Shown here: positions 50,965-60,420 of the stretch, piece after piece
Position numbering within the stretch: position 1 is the first letter of the stretch
How the letters are laid out: each line of letters starts with the position of its first letter
Source: Iris pallida
Taxonomy: Eukaryota > Streptophyta > Magnoliopsida > Asparagales > Iridaceae
DNA length: 64,000 nucleotides
Direction of reading: 5' to 3'
Assembly (NCBI GenBank): GCA_029216955.1
Contig: JANAVB010003400.1
Coordinates: 18,658,492 to 18,722,491, forward strand
The notes under the pieces: model-generated
Told to the model about the DNA's origin: nothing
The model's input: the letters and a program-made list of their open reading frames with translations, nothing else
The model's database searches: none
Made by a program: the position numbers and the translations under genes

Positions 50965-51728
50965 CAACTTCCATGTCACTTCACTCCCGCCACCCTCCTC
51001 ATCATGCGGAAAGAATGCAGCCCCACATCACCTTCCTCCTACGGACGGCATAGATTCTCCCAAGATATAGCATGTACCCCACCTCGCCGTATAAAGTCTA
51101 CACACAGCATGTCCACCTTCCGCACAGTAGCAAGCGGCACCAATATAGATTGTAACCATAAAGACGCTATAGCAATAATAACTGATCTAACCAGCTCGAT
51201 CCTACCACCAAATGACAAGCGTTGAGCTTGCCAACCTTCCATTCGGCACTGCGCATAATCAGCCATACTTTTGCACTCCATATCAGTCGTATAGTTAATA
51301 GATAAAGGAATCCCCAAGTATTTAATATGAATATCCCAATGGTGACACTCAGTCGCGCTACCCATTCCTTCTTGTCAGGACATGAGTTACTGAAAACCAC
51401 AAACTTTTGTCCCTATTCTGATGTAGACCAGTCAATTTCCCAAATAGCCCCATAATCTCGGATACAGTATCCAATCCAGACATCGTTGGTTCTAAGAAAC
51501 TAGCAAATCATCAGCATGTATTAAGTGAGAAACATTAAGGATGTACCTATGGCTATAAGAGCCAATGAACTTTCCGCCAATGAACCGCAGAGTCTAGCAT
51601 GCAAGAGAAATACTCCATGACCAAGGTGAAAAGGTATGGAGACAATGGGTCACCCGGCCGCAAACCACGATTACTCCTGATAAACCAATAAGGTTTACCT
51701 TTAATGAAAACGAAGAAAGTTGTCGTGG

Positions 51729-51867
51729 ACCTATGGCTATAAGAGCCACCCAGCCGGTCCGGCCCAAACCTGTGGCTATAATAGCCACCCAGCCAGTCCA
51801 GAGGGGTGGCTCGATCCCATGACCACTCCCCAGGGTGCCCCCACCTTACCACTAGGCTAAGGCTTCG

Positions 51868-51869
<2 letters not shown>
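51729..51869 (-). mobile_element. tRNA-derived SINE 1
   Basis: On the minus strand, box A TAGCCTAGTGGTAAGG (51844-51859) and box B GGGATCGAGCC (51808-51818) stand about 26 bp apart, as in RNA polymerase III SINE heads. The body carries two roughly 35-bp GGCTGGGTGGCT..TATAGCCA units. Its 3' side abuts LINE 1 RT sequence. Confidence 0.75.

Positions 51870-51915
<46 letters not shown>
51870..51915. repeat. (TA)n microsatellite
   Basis: TA repeat separating two SINEs in opposite orientation. Confidence 0.95.
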
Positions 51916-51918
<3 letters not shown>

Positions 51919-52037
51919 CCTAAGACACTATCCTAGTGGTAGTGCGGGAGGCCGCCCGAGCATAGTCTTGGGTTCGAATCCTCTCCCGAGCGGCTGGGTG
52001 GCTTTGGGCCACGGCTCGGCTTGGAGAAAGGACACCT

Positions 52038-52040
<3 letters not shown>
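51916..52040 (+). mobile_element. tRNA-derived SINE 2
   Basis: Box A-like TAGTGGTAGTG (51934-51944) and a perfect box B GGTTCGAATCC (51971-51981), followed by a body with GGCTGGGTGGCT as in SINE 1 and a (TA)n tail. Confidence 0.82.

Positions 52041-52099
<59 letters not shown>
52041..52099. repeat. (TA)n microsatellite
   Basis: Tail of SINE 2 and left flank of the Mutator-like element. Confidence 0.95.
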
Positions 52100-52101
<2 letters not shown>

Positions 52102-52424
52102 GGAGGGATCAGATTCACCCCCTGTCCACCCCCATTATCATCTCTATCTCATTCGTTGGATCAAATTAAATTAACGATCTAGATTAAATCTTATTCTAAA
52201 ATTGAAATCCTCCTTCGCTGCTCCTCTGCCTCTGCCCGCCCCGCCTCTACACAAGCACACTGGACAGGAAAAAAAAGAAGCACGATGATGCTTGGCGATG
52301 GACGAGAGTTCACAGTGAGTCGGTATTCCTGCTTGATGACTCTACAGTTAATATGCGGTGGAGGATAGGTTCAGTGATGGCAACTATGAACCTCAAGTTT
52401 CTAATACGAAGATGTCAAAGACAA

Positions 52425-52790
52425 AGTAGTCATGTGCGAGCGGCCGTTGTTTGGTTCAAGAACCGACGTCAAGATCGGCATGATTGTCGAGCGCGCGGGT
52501 GGCGCGACAGTGATACTCCCTAGTATGGAGGCGAATGGCGATACTACATTGACATCACATCTCACGTCCTTACTGCATCCAATGTAAATCATGTTTACGA
52601 GTTTAAGATTATATCCTACTTGTCCTCAACCGAGAACCAACAGCCTCATTCATTTTCAAGGGCACCATAGTCGAAAACATCTCGGCTCCGGCTGTTGCTT
52701 CTTTTTTGCTACGAGGGCAAAGCACTCTAAGCCCTTACATTCTAAAATCGGATGTCATTATTGGCCCTGGTGTCAACGTAGTCGGAAGAA
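52425..52790 (+). pseudogene. Captured subtilisin-like protease fragment
   Basis: In two frames the sequence reads like the protease-associated domain and following core of plant subtilases (family S8): CERPLF, IVERAGGATVIL, MEANGDTT, then IISYLSSTEN, FKGTIVENISAPAVASF and LSPYILKSDVIIGPGVNVV. Known subtilases have SSRGP where this has LLRGQ. The catalytic Ser region (GTSMSCP) is absent. A stop and a frameshift lie near 52587-52665. No function is expected. Positions 52206-52424 and 52791-53030 may be further captured sequence but are unrecognised. Confidence 0.75.
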
Positions 52791-53119
52791 GAAATTCACA
52801 TTGACCTTCAAGTGGGGCAACAGCACGAAAGGTGCACAAGGATATCTGAGTTATACAATATCATCGTTTATCTTGATCATATGTTCCTATTTGGTCCGAA
52901 ACCTAATATATTGTGTTACTGTGAATGAAATTTGGCTCGTCTCCCTGATTCTATCCTTCTCGGAAGAAATGAAGAAACGTTATGCATACAATATATATTA
53001 TGCATTTAGCGCAAACGAAAGCCTTCAACTAGTCTAGCACCAAGCAACCACACAGTAAAGATTCAGATCAACTAGAGAATTGTATAAATTACAAGTATGG
53101 GACACACATGTATTACTGA

Positions 53120-53474
53120 TCAGGTCACGATGATGTAGAGCACAAGCAGCTTCAGATAAGCCGCTGCTGCAATTAGCGACATGAGGAGGACGAAAACCTT
53201 GACGTTGCCAGAAGGAACTGTAGGTATCCCATAACTTATTCCACCTAGCTTCGGGGTTCCCTTTCTCCATGAGTTTCTTCGCAACAATTGCAGTTGCTAC
53301 CGCAGCCCCGTTGCACGAGAAGAGAAGAGCGACCATGATCATGTCACCCATGGGAAGCACTGGCAAAATCCCCAAGATGGAATCCTCCCGAATGATACCG
53401 GCGTCGACAACAACGAGTACGAGAATACGATCACATTGGCCACGATGAAATATATGTAGGTAGAAATAGGACAT
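53120..53474 (-). pseudogene. Captured CASP-like membrane protein fragment
   Basis: Minus strand, with frame changes. TYIYFIVANVIVFSYSLLST matches the third membrane segment of CASP-like (DUF588) proteins. MGDMIMVALLFSCNGAAVAT and PEARWNKLWDTYSSFW match the following conserved region. KVFVLLMSLIAAAAYL matches the last segment before a stop at 53120. The frame shifts near 53430 and again near 53205. CASP-like proteins are four-helix plasma-membrane proteins; this copy lacks the N-terminal half. Confidence 0.8.
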
Positions 53475-53747
53475 GGTGTTCTAAGCACCCCCAACTTAAT
53501 ATGCTAGGACACGGAGGCGGGGCTGGCGGAGGCGGCACGGGCAGAGATGCAGCGTGCGAAAGCGGGGCGCGCGTGAGGCAAAGGAGCAGTGGAGAGTTTG
53601 GAGGAGTTTCACAGGGATGGAGGAGACAGATTGATTTTTTTTGTTTCTCAATTTGGATTAAGATTTAATCTAGATCGTCTATTTAATTTGATCCAACGAA
53701 TGAGGTAGAGATGATAATGGGGTGGACAGAATAGGGGGTGAATCTGA

Positions 53748-53861
<114 letters not shown>

Positions 53862-54013
53862 GCAAATGGAAAAAAAGATGAAGAGCTCTGCTAGGGTTTC
53901 CCCTATGGCGGCTACTATGCCTCCCCCTCGCCGCCCTCCCCCCCGATCCTCTCGTAGGGGGGGTACGACGGTTTGGAGGGAAGGGGGGAGGGCAGCCTCT
54001 CCTGACCGGAGGA

Positions 54014-54240
54014 GGGTCGGGCGGCGGCCACAAAGGGACCCCCCCAGGCGAGGGGGGGTCGGGCGGCGGAAGTGGGAAAGTGTCGGGAGGCAGCAGAGGG
54101 ACCCCCCGGACGGGGGGGTCGGGCGGCGGCGGAGTGACCTCCCCAGGCGGGGAGGGGTCCGGCGGCGGTAAAGGGACCCCCCCCCCCCGAAAGGGGGGAT
54201 CGGGCGGCTGCAGTGGGACCCCCCCGGGCGGGGGGCGGTA
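54014..54240 (+). repeat. LINE 2 5' tandem G-rich repeats
   Basis: Five copies starting GGGTCGGGCGGC (54014, 54056, 54116, 54155, 54196) and each ending in a GGGACCCCCC-like block, spacing about 39-60 bp. G-runs of 3-7 give strong G-quadruplex potential on the plus strand. They lie between the 5' end and recognisable ORF1. Confidence 0.85.
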
Positions 54241-55532
54241 CGAGAGGATCCCTCTCCGGCGGAGGGGGGTCAGATGGCGGCGTGGGGTTGAGAGCGGGGC
54301 TAGGCGCCGGTGATGGTGGGAACAATCAAGGTGGGGGAGGGTCGAGGACTTCGGCCCCAGTATTCGAGTTCGGGTCGGGGGTGGACAACACTGGAGATGC
54401 GGGCTGGCAAACGGTGGCGAGACGACGGGCTGGAGGGCGACGAGGGGCCCAGACCCAAGTATCGGGTCGGGCGGGGCCAGGGAATTATGGGAATCGATCA
54501 TCGATAGGCCCAGTTGATCCCCGTCGTCGTGGGGGAGGTACGGTGCGCACTGTATCAGGATGGAGGCCAAAGGCGACGGCGGCAGAGAAGGCTAAGGGAA
54601 TTGTTGTTGATGCCGGCAGGAAAGGCCCGGGTCCTGCGAACCCTCCAACCAGGACACACACTGAGGAGCAGCGGCCTCGGTCTTGGAAGGAGGTTTGCAC
54701 GCCAGTGGCGACGAAAAGCCCGATATCGATGGAATTTGTCACGCCGATGTCGGTTGGAGTAGGGCTCCAGGCGTATTTCCCCGCCGAGGAAATAGCGGTA
54801 GTTTTAGAATTCTGGAAGAACACTCTGGTGCTGTATGTGTTAGGGAACAAGCTGTTCTATGGCCAAATCCAGGGTTATGCGGAGCGAGTCTGGAGACCCA
54901 AAGGTAGCATAGAATTCTTCTCCAAGGAGAATGGATTTTACTATGTCAAATTTGGACTAGCGGAGGATGTGACCAGGATTCTGTAGGGAGGGCCTTGGTT
55001 ATTTGATGGGATACTCATTATATTGAAGGAGTGGACGCCGAAGCTGAGATGTGAGAAGGAGGTGCTGAACGCTATTCCCATTTGGATCCGATTCCCAGAG
55101 TTCCCAGTGAAGTATTGGAGCATCCCGCTTCTTATGAGACTTGTCAGCCTCGTGGGGAAGCCGATCAAGGCAGACGAGGCCACTGCCTTCCGTACCAGAC
55201 TGATGTATGCCAGGGTCTTCGTGGAGATCAAAACGGGCTCGGAACTACCGAGTATGCTTGAGTATCAGGTACCGTCTGGGGAGGTTCTGAAACAGTCAGT
55301 GGAGTATGATTGGGTCCCCCCCATGTGTTCATACTGCGAGTGCTTTGGGCACACTACCAGTGCATGCAAATTTAAGGAGAAGGAGGCCGCCAGGCCACAG
55401 GCGGTTCAGATGGAGGCACCCGGGATGGAGACGGCTCCCAGTCACCTACCTGGGGAGACATCGCCAGACAGACATATGGAGGAGGACACAGTGATGGAGG
55501 TCGACAGGAGGCTGGAGTCAGGATCACCGTAG
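54213..55532 (+). pseudogene. LINE 2 ORF1 (gag-like, DUF4283 and zinc knuckle)
   Basis: RNA-binding chaperone-type ORF1 of plant L1 elements. The true start is unclear because the 5' part is GC-rich repeat; the open frame is visible from about 54213. After a glycine/arginine-rich N-terminus, a DUF4283-type domain spans about 54730-55260 (FFSKENGFYYVKF, GGPWLFDGILIILKEWTP, IPIWIRFPEFPVKYW). A CCHC knuckle CSYCECFGHTTSAC follows (about 55329-55370). One TAG at 54984-54986 sits in front of GGPWLFDG; otherwise the frame is open to 55532. Confidence 0.85.
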
Positions 55533-55886
55533 AGACAGGAGAGCACGCAGGGCGCACTAGTCCCTTTCAGGCCACAGAGGACCATGGTGACCAGGGGTAT
55601 GAGCGCAGCTGACAGTGGTCAGATGGTAATGGAGGCCTCCCCGGCGATCATGGTATACAGCAGCAGGAAAAGACATGCTCTGGCCACGCAGGAGGATATT
55701 CCCCATACGAGGGATCTGGACGACCAGACTGAAGCCAATCCTGACTGGGCACTTACTCTTAGCAGGATTTAGGCACATCTTGCTCCTTCCTCCATGATGG
55801 ATGCAGTCATTGATCAGGCGGATGAGACACTTCCCTCGAGTGTTGATCCAGACGAGTTCCAGGGGGACCCCTCACCTATTAATTAA

Positions 55887-58800
55887 ATGTCGATCCTAGC
55901 ATGGAACATTAGGGGGATGTTCCATTGGACGATGGAGGGAGATTGGAGGGGTTCTGAGGAGAGAGTCGTGTGACATTGCTATCTTGCTGGAGACGAAGAT
56001 TAAAGGGGCCGCTATGCTCTCGCATAGGACTCCGGCAAACTGGGATCACATTCACAACTTAGATCTTTGCGATATGGCAATGATCTGGGCTAGGTGGAAC
56101 CGAGGTAGCTGGGAGGGGGTGCAGATCCAAAAATTAGAACAACTCATTGGCATACTTTCGATAACAAAGGTGGGTTCCGATTCATCCTGGGTGCTATATA
56201 TGGGCACAATGACCGGAGACTCCGAAAGGCTTTGTGGGAGGACATAGTGCACCTGGGTCTTACGGCGGACAGTATGCATCTTCCTCTGCTCATAATGGGG
56301 GATTTATGCTATGCTGCTTCGCCAAGAAAAGGTGGGAGGTCGCCCTGTCCCGGATTCGATCTTATATGACTTCCAGAGATGTCTGCTTATGTCAGAGATA
56401 CGGGGGCTGGAGAGAGCTGGACATATCTGGACCTGGCACAACAAGGCTACACATAATCGGATTACTTGTCAGTTGGATCGGGCCTTGGACAATAGTGAAT
56501 AGTTTCGGTGCTTCCCAAATTCGGTGGTGGAAGGTCTTGCGGCTGGTACTAGCGACCATTCTTCTATCCGGGTTGGCCTCTGTGAGAGACCCACTTTGCG
56601 GTCGAGGCCGTTTCGGTATAACAACAGCTGGTATCTGTCGGCTGGAAATAAGGAGGTGGTTACGGGAGAGATGCAGCACTTCCGGGATGGCACGGCTCAG
56701 TTCCGCATGGTTCATAAACTCAAGCAGATCAAGCATGCTCTCAGGGGTTGGGTGAAGACGAGACCGCGGTCTTCTCTGGCGGATAAGGAAGCCGAGCTTC
56801 GGGACACTCAGATGGCTCTCCAAGCTGACATTCTGAACGGGGAGTTGGCGGCTAAGGAGAAGATCCTGATTGAGGAGGTCAACACCATGAGACTGCATGA
56901 GGAGATTAGTGTAGCCCAGATGGCTAAATGTACCTGGCTCAAAGATGGAGACCGTTGCACCAAATTCTTCTATGATGTGATCCGCACCCGTCAACACCGG
57001 AACAGCATCTCCAGACTTCCGAATGATGAGGGACGTCTTGTAGAGGACCCGGTGGAGATTCAGGAGGAGGCCGTCAGATTTTACACTGACTTATATCAGC
57101 AGACGGATTACACTAGCACGTTTCCAGCCCTTGTCACGAAGAGGCTGGTGTCCCACCATGGAAATAGCCTGCTTTTGGCACCTGTGAGGTTGGAGGAGGT
57201 GGAAGACATCGTGATGAAGGTTAATCCAAACAAAGCTCCTGGGCCTGATGGCTTCTCTTCAGGGTTCTTTAAGCGACACTGGGGTGTGCTTAAGTCCCAT
57301 GTTCTGGCAGCGGTACAAGAGTTCTTCGCGGAGGGCAGGCTTCTGAAGGAGATGAACCACACTTTCTTGACGCTGGTTCCTAAGAAGGAGGGAGCGACCT
57401 CGATCGCAGATTTTTGACCCATTGCTTGCTGTAACTTTCTTTATAAAATTATCACTCATCTTATGTGCAGACGTATGGAGGGGATTATGCAGGGATTGGT
57501 GTCCCAGAATCAAGCAGCGTTCATCAAGGGTCGATCGATAGCGGAGCACAGCCTTCTAGCTTATGAGATGGTGAGGGAGTTCAGCAAACCTGGGAGGATG
57601 AAGGCTTGTGTGAAGTTTGACCTCCGGAAAGCCTATGATACGGTCAATCGGGACTTCCTGTGCCACTTGATGCTTGCCATGGGGTTTGACGAGAGGTGGA
57701 TTACGAGGGTGAGGGAGTGCATTTGCTCCCCTACTTTCTCAGTCCTCATCTAGGGCACGCCACATGGCTACTTCAGGAGCAACAGGGGGTTGAGGCAGGG
57801 TGACCCCCTCTCACCGTATTAGTTTACCTTGGTGATGGAGTACTTTACATGCATGATGGACATGGCGGTGCATATCAAGAGGATCGTCCCCCTTTTTCGG
57901 TTGGTGAGACCGGTTGTCTCCCATTTGATCTATGCTGATGACTTATTGGTGCTCCTCCAGCCTTCCATGCGGGGCATAAGAGCGCTCTCTGACATTATGG
58001 AGGAGTTTGGGCGGCTATTTGGGCTCCAGTTAAACAGAAAGAAAAGCAGAGTCTACTTCAGTTCCTGGTGTACACTGCAGGAGGAGAGAGCCTTCGCCTT
58101 GGGAGTGGACAAAGGCGAGCTCCCAGTGAAATACTTGGGGGTCCCGCTGACGGTCAACTATGCCAGAGAGCTAGATTGTCACAGCTTTGTGGATTTTGCT
58201 CAGAGGAGAGTGGAAGGCTGGCAGGCTGCGGGTCTATCATTTGGAGGACGGATTGAGTTTGTGTATTCAGTTATTGCTGGCATCACGATGTTCTGGCTCC
58301 AGTCTATCCAGATCCCGATGGCTACTATTCGGAAAGTGGAGGCCATCTGTGCTGACTTCATCTGGAGGGGAGGGATGCATGCGATCTCCTGGGACCAGCT
58401 ATGTCGTCCTCGGGAGGAAGGAGGAGTGGGGCTGCGGCCTCTTCATGCGGTCAGGAAGGCTGCTTGTGTGAAGATGGCCTGGAGATTCATCAGGAGGGTC
58501 GCTTTGGGCAGAATGGATGGCGAACAGATACTTAAGGAGGACTAACTTCTGGGCTTACAGGATAGACAATAATTTCTCGATCACGTTTAAGGCCATTCTG
58601 AGGTGTCGGTCGGTGCTTAAGACCGCTATCTGCAGGAACATGAAAGATGGGACGACCACCGACCTCTGGCTTGATCCTTGGTTGGGTTCTAGATCCTTGC
58701 TCGAGATATTGAGAGGTCCGCTGGACAGAGAGGCGGGCAGGGGGCTCACATGCAGTCAGATCATCAGAGATGGAGTTTGGAGGCCAGAAGGATATCCTTA

Positions 58801-59410
58801 TACTGCTCAGCTTGTCGAGGAGATTCGTCTTATTACTATTGACGGTAGCCAGCATGAGGATTCCTGGAGCTGGGCCAGCCCAGGTTCGGGGGGAGGGTCA
58901 GGTCTATTCTGCTTTCCTAGCTGCTATGACTTGGTTCGGACCCTCCACGACTGGGCTGTGGAGGTGGACTTCATTTGGGGTAAGGGGATTGTCCGAAAAA
59001 TGTAACTATGTGCCTACCGACTTCTACGGGACAGACTGATGACGAGAGACAGACTCCTCAGGTTTGGGATGCAGATCCTAGATGCCAAGTGTGTGCTATA
59101 TAATGGGAAGGACGAATCAATGGGGCATCTCTTCTTTGTATGCCCGACGATCTGGCACATTTGGACTGAGCAGTGCGTGCAGCTGAGAGGAGGAGTTGGG
59201 GTGGATAGAGACATCCGGAGCATTCTTAGCTGGATCCGAGATCACAGAGGCCGGGATCCGGGGTGGGCCAGAAGAGCCAGAGTCCGTCTCGCCGCTTCCG
59301 TTTGGCACATCTGGAAGGAGCGGAACAGACGTATTTTCGAGGACTTGACTACCCCCCCCATTGGAATTCTACATAACATAGAATTCGATGTATCAGTAAT
59401 GGCCCCATAA
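55887..59410 (+). pseudogene. LINE 2 ORF2 (endonuclease, reverse transcriptase, zf-RVT)
   Basis: Starts MSILAWNIRGM, the usual apurinic-like endonuclease N-terminus, then a frameshift within 40 bp. Endonuclease motifs: LLETKIK, YGHND-type stretch, and GTSDHSSIRVGL (about 56540). RT is in one frame from 56524 to 58545 with NKAPGPDGF, FRSNRGLRQGDPLSPY, the catalytic YADD (57931-57942) and KYLGVPLTVNY. Three stops lie in it: 57415 (TGA), 57751 (TAG) and about 57820 (TAG). A frameshift near 58530 leads to the C-terminal part (DGTTTDLWLDPWLG) and a zf-RVT-type region (GHLFFVCPTIWHIW, ASVWHIWKERNRRIF) ending at 59410, with a further stop at 59003. Confidence 0.93.
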
Positions 59411-59524
59411 TATTATAATTTGGGGCATGAGAAGTTGTGATAGTTATGTATTGTAATACCTTTTCCGCTATGAGCGAGGAATAAATTCACCATTATTCCA
59501 AAAAAAAATATGTATATAGCAAAT

Positions 59525-59617
59525 GACCTCTAGCCTAGTGGTTAAGAAAGATGCATGTGGCCCGAGTGGTCAGGAGATCGACTCCCGGTGGGAGCGTTCG
59601 CCACAATTACCTACTTT

Positions 59618-59618
<1 letters not shown>
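59525..59618 (+). mobile_element. tRNA-derived SINE 3
   Basis: Box A TAGCCTAGTGGTTAAG (59531-59546) and a degenerate box B AGATCGACTCC (about 59575-59585). A (TA)n tail follows. LINE 2 inserted exactly at its 5' edge. Confidence 0.7.
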
Positions 59619-59680
<62 letters not shown>

Positions 59681-59709
59681 TATATATATAGAGAGAGAGA
59701 GAGAGAGAC
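59619..59709. repeat. (TA)n / (GA)n microsatellite
   Basis: SINE 3 tail: TA repeat to about 59690, then GA repeat. Confidence 0.95.
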
Positions 59710-60420
59710 TCCTGACCCAAAGGCCTACAAACTCGGACCGAAGGCCACACTCCTGGCCCAAAGGCCTACACATGTACCCCACTTGTGTCGCGCCGCATCG
59801 ATCTTGCATTTCGGCTGCCCTCATATTTATTCATCTACATGAAATTAAATGTTCTCCTCCTCGAACCTGCAACCTTTGGAGGACATATGCCTCAGTGTGT
59901 GTGTATATATATATATGCTTCAACACCACATGAAATCAGTACTAGCGATTTGCGAAACTGGAATAGCAGTTCCTAGTGCACGCTAGCCGCTAAAAAAAAA
60001 AAGGTATATCTGTTGGTAAAAGATGTATATCAGAGATATAATGGTTGGCCAAAGACGTATACTGGTAATTGTAGCACTGGGAGCCCGGGTTCTTATTTTG
60101 AACCATTTTGTTGTCTTCAATTCCTTCCGATCTTCTAAGATCAGCGGACGGCACTCGTCACACTCCATTGTTGAACACGAGCAACACTACAACAGTTTCA
60201 TGGAACTCCAAAATTTTAATCAAATGCACCAAAGTTAAGATCTAGCTGCAGCGAATTCCACTGTTCTTTTCCAAAACAATGACCAAAGGACGCCTAACCT
60301 TTCTAACACCTCCCTTATCTAGTTTTTTTTTTTGAGCACACCTCCCTTATCTAGTTGAGAACCAATCTCTAGAATCCCCTTTAATATTTAAGTATATAGC
60401 TAAGAAATACCTGGAAGATT
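59710..60420. other. Unassigned DNA with small duplications
   Basis: No gene. CCAAAGGCCTACA occurs twice (59716 and 59757 region). ACACCTCCCTTATCTAGTT occurs at about 60307 and 60339 around a short T-run (see findings). A GGTTCGAGG box B-like word on the minus strand near 59863 may mark an eroded SINE. Confidence 0.55.

Larger units (their letters stand above)
44367..51728 (-). mobile_element. L1-type LINE 1, 5'-truncated, interrupted by two solo LTRs
   Basis: Minus-strand pieces at 50965-51728, 46497-47213 and 44367-44638 join end to end when the LTRs between them are ignored. The first holds RT (RSNRGLRPGDPLSPYLF, HLIHADDLL, KYLGIPLSINY, WQAQRLSFGGRIELV). The second continues (SLWADWMRHRYL-like) into the zf-RVT domain (AGEAIVHLFFWCSISRTIW). 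The third holds the C-terminus (ACMRLASAVWHIWKER). The catalytic YADD motif is HADD (51507-51518). Frameshifts and stops are numerous. No endonuclease domain remains on the right, where SINE sequence abuts. Confidence 0.88.
53869..59512 (+). mobile_element. L1-type LINE 2, near full length, 13-bp TSD
   Basis: Flanked by TATATAGCAAATG at 53856-53868 and 59513-59525. It has a GC-rich 5' end with tandem repeats, ORF1 with DUF4283-type domain and CCHC knuckle, ORF2 with endonuclease, RT and zf-RVT, and a short 3' UTR ending in an A-rich tail (59500-59508). Length about 5.6 kb, usual for plant L1. Several stops and frameshifts make it inactive, but it looks younger than LINE 1. Confidence 0.93.

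Noticed and set aside
51934..51981. Possible tRNA gene (box A and perfect box B)
   Set aside because: There is no cloverleaf-compatible acceptor stem and the sequence continues into a SINE body with a (TA)n tail, so it is a SINE head.
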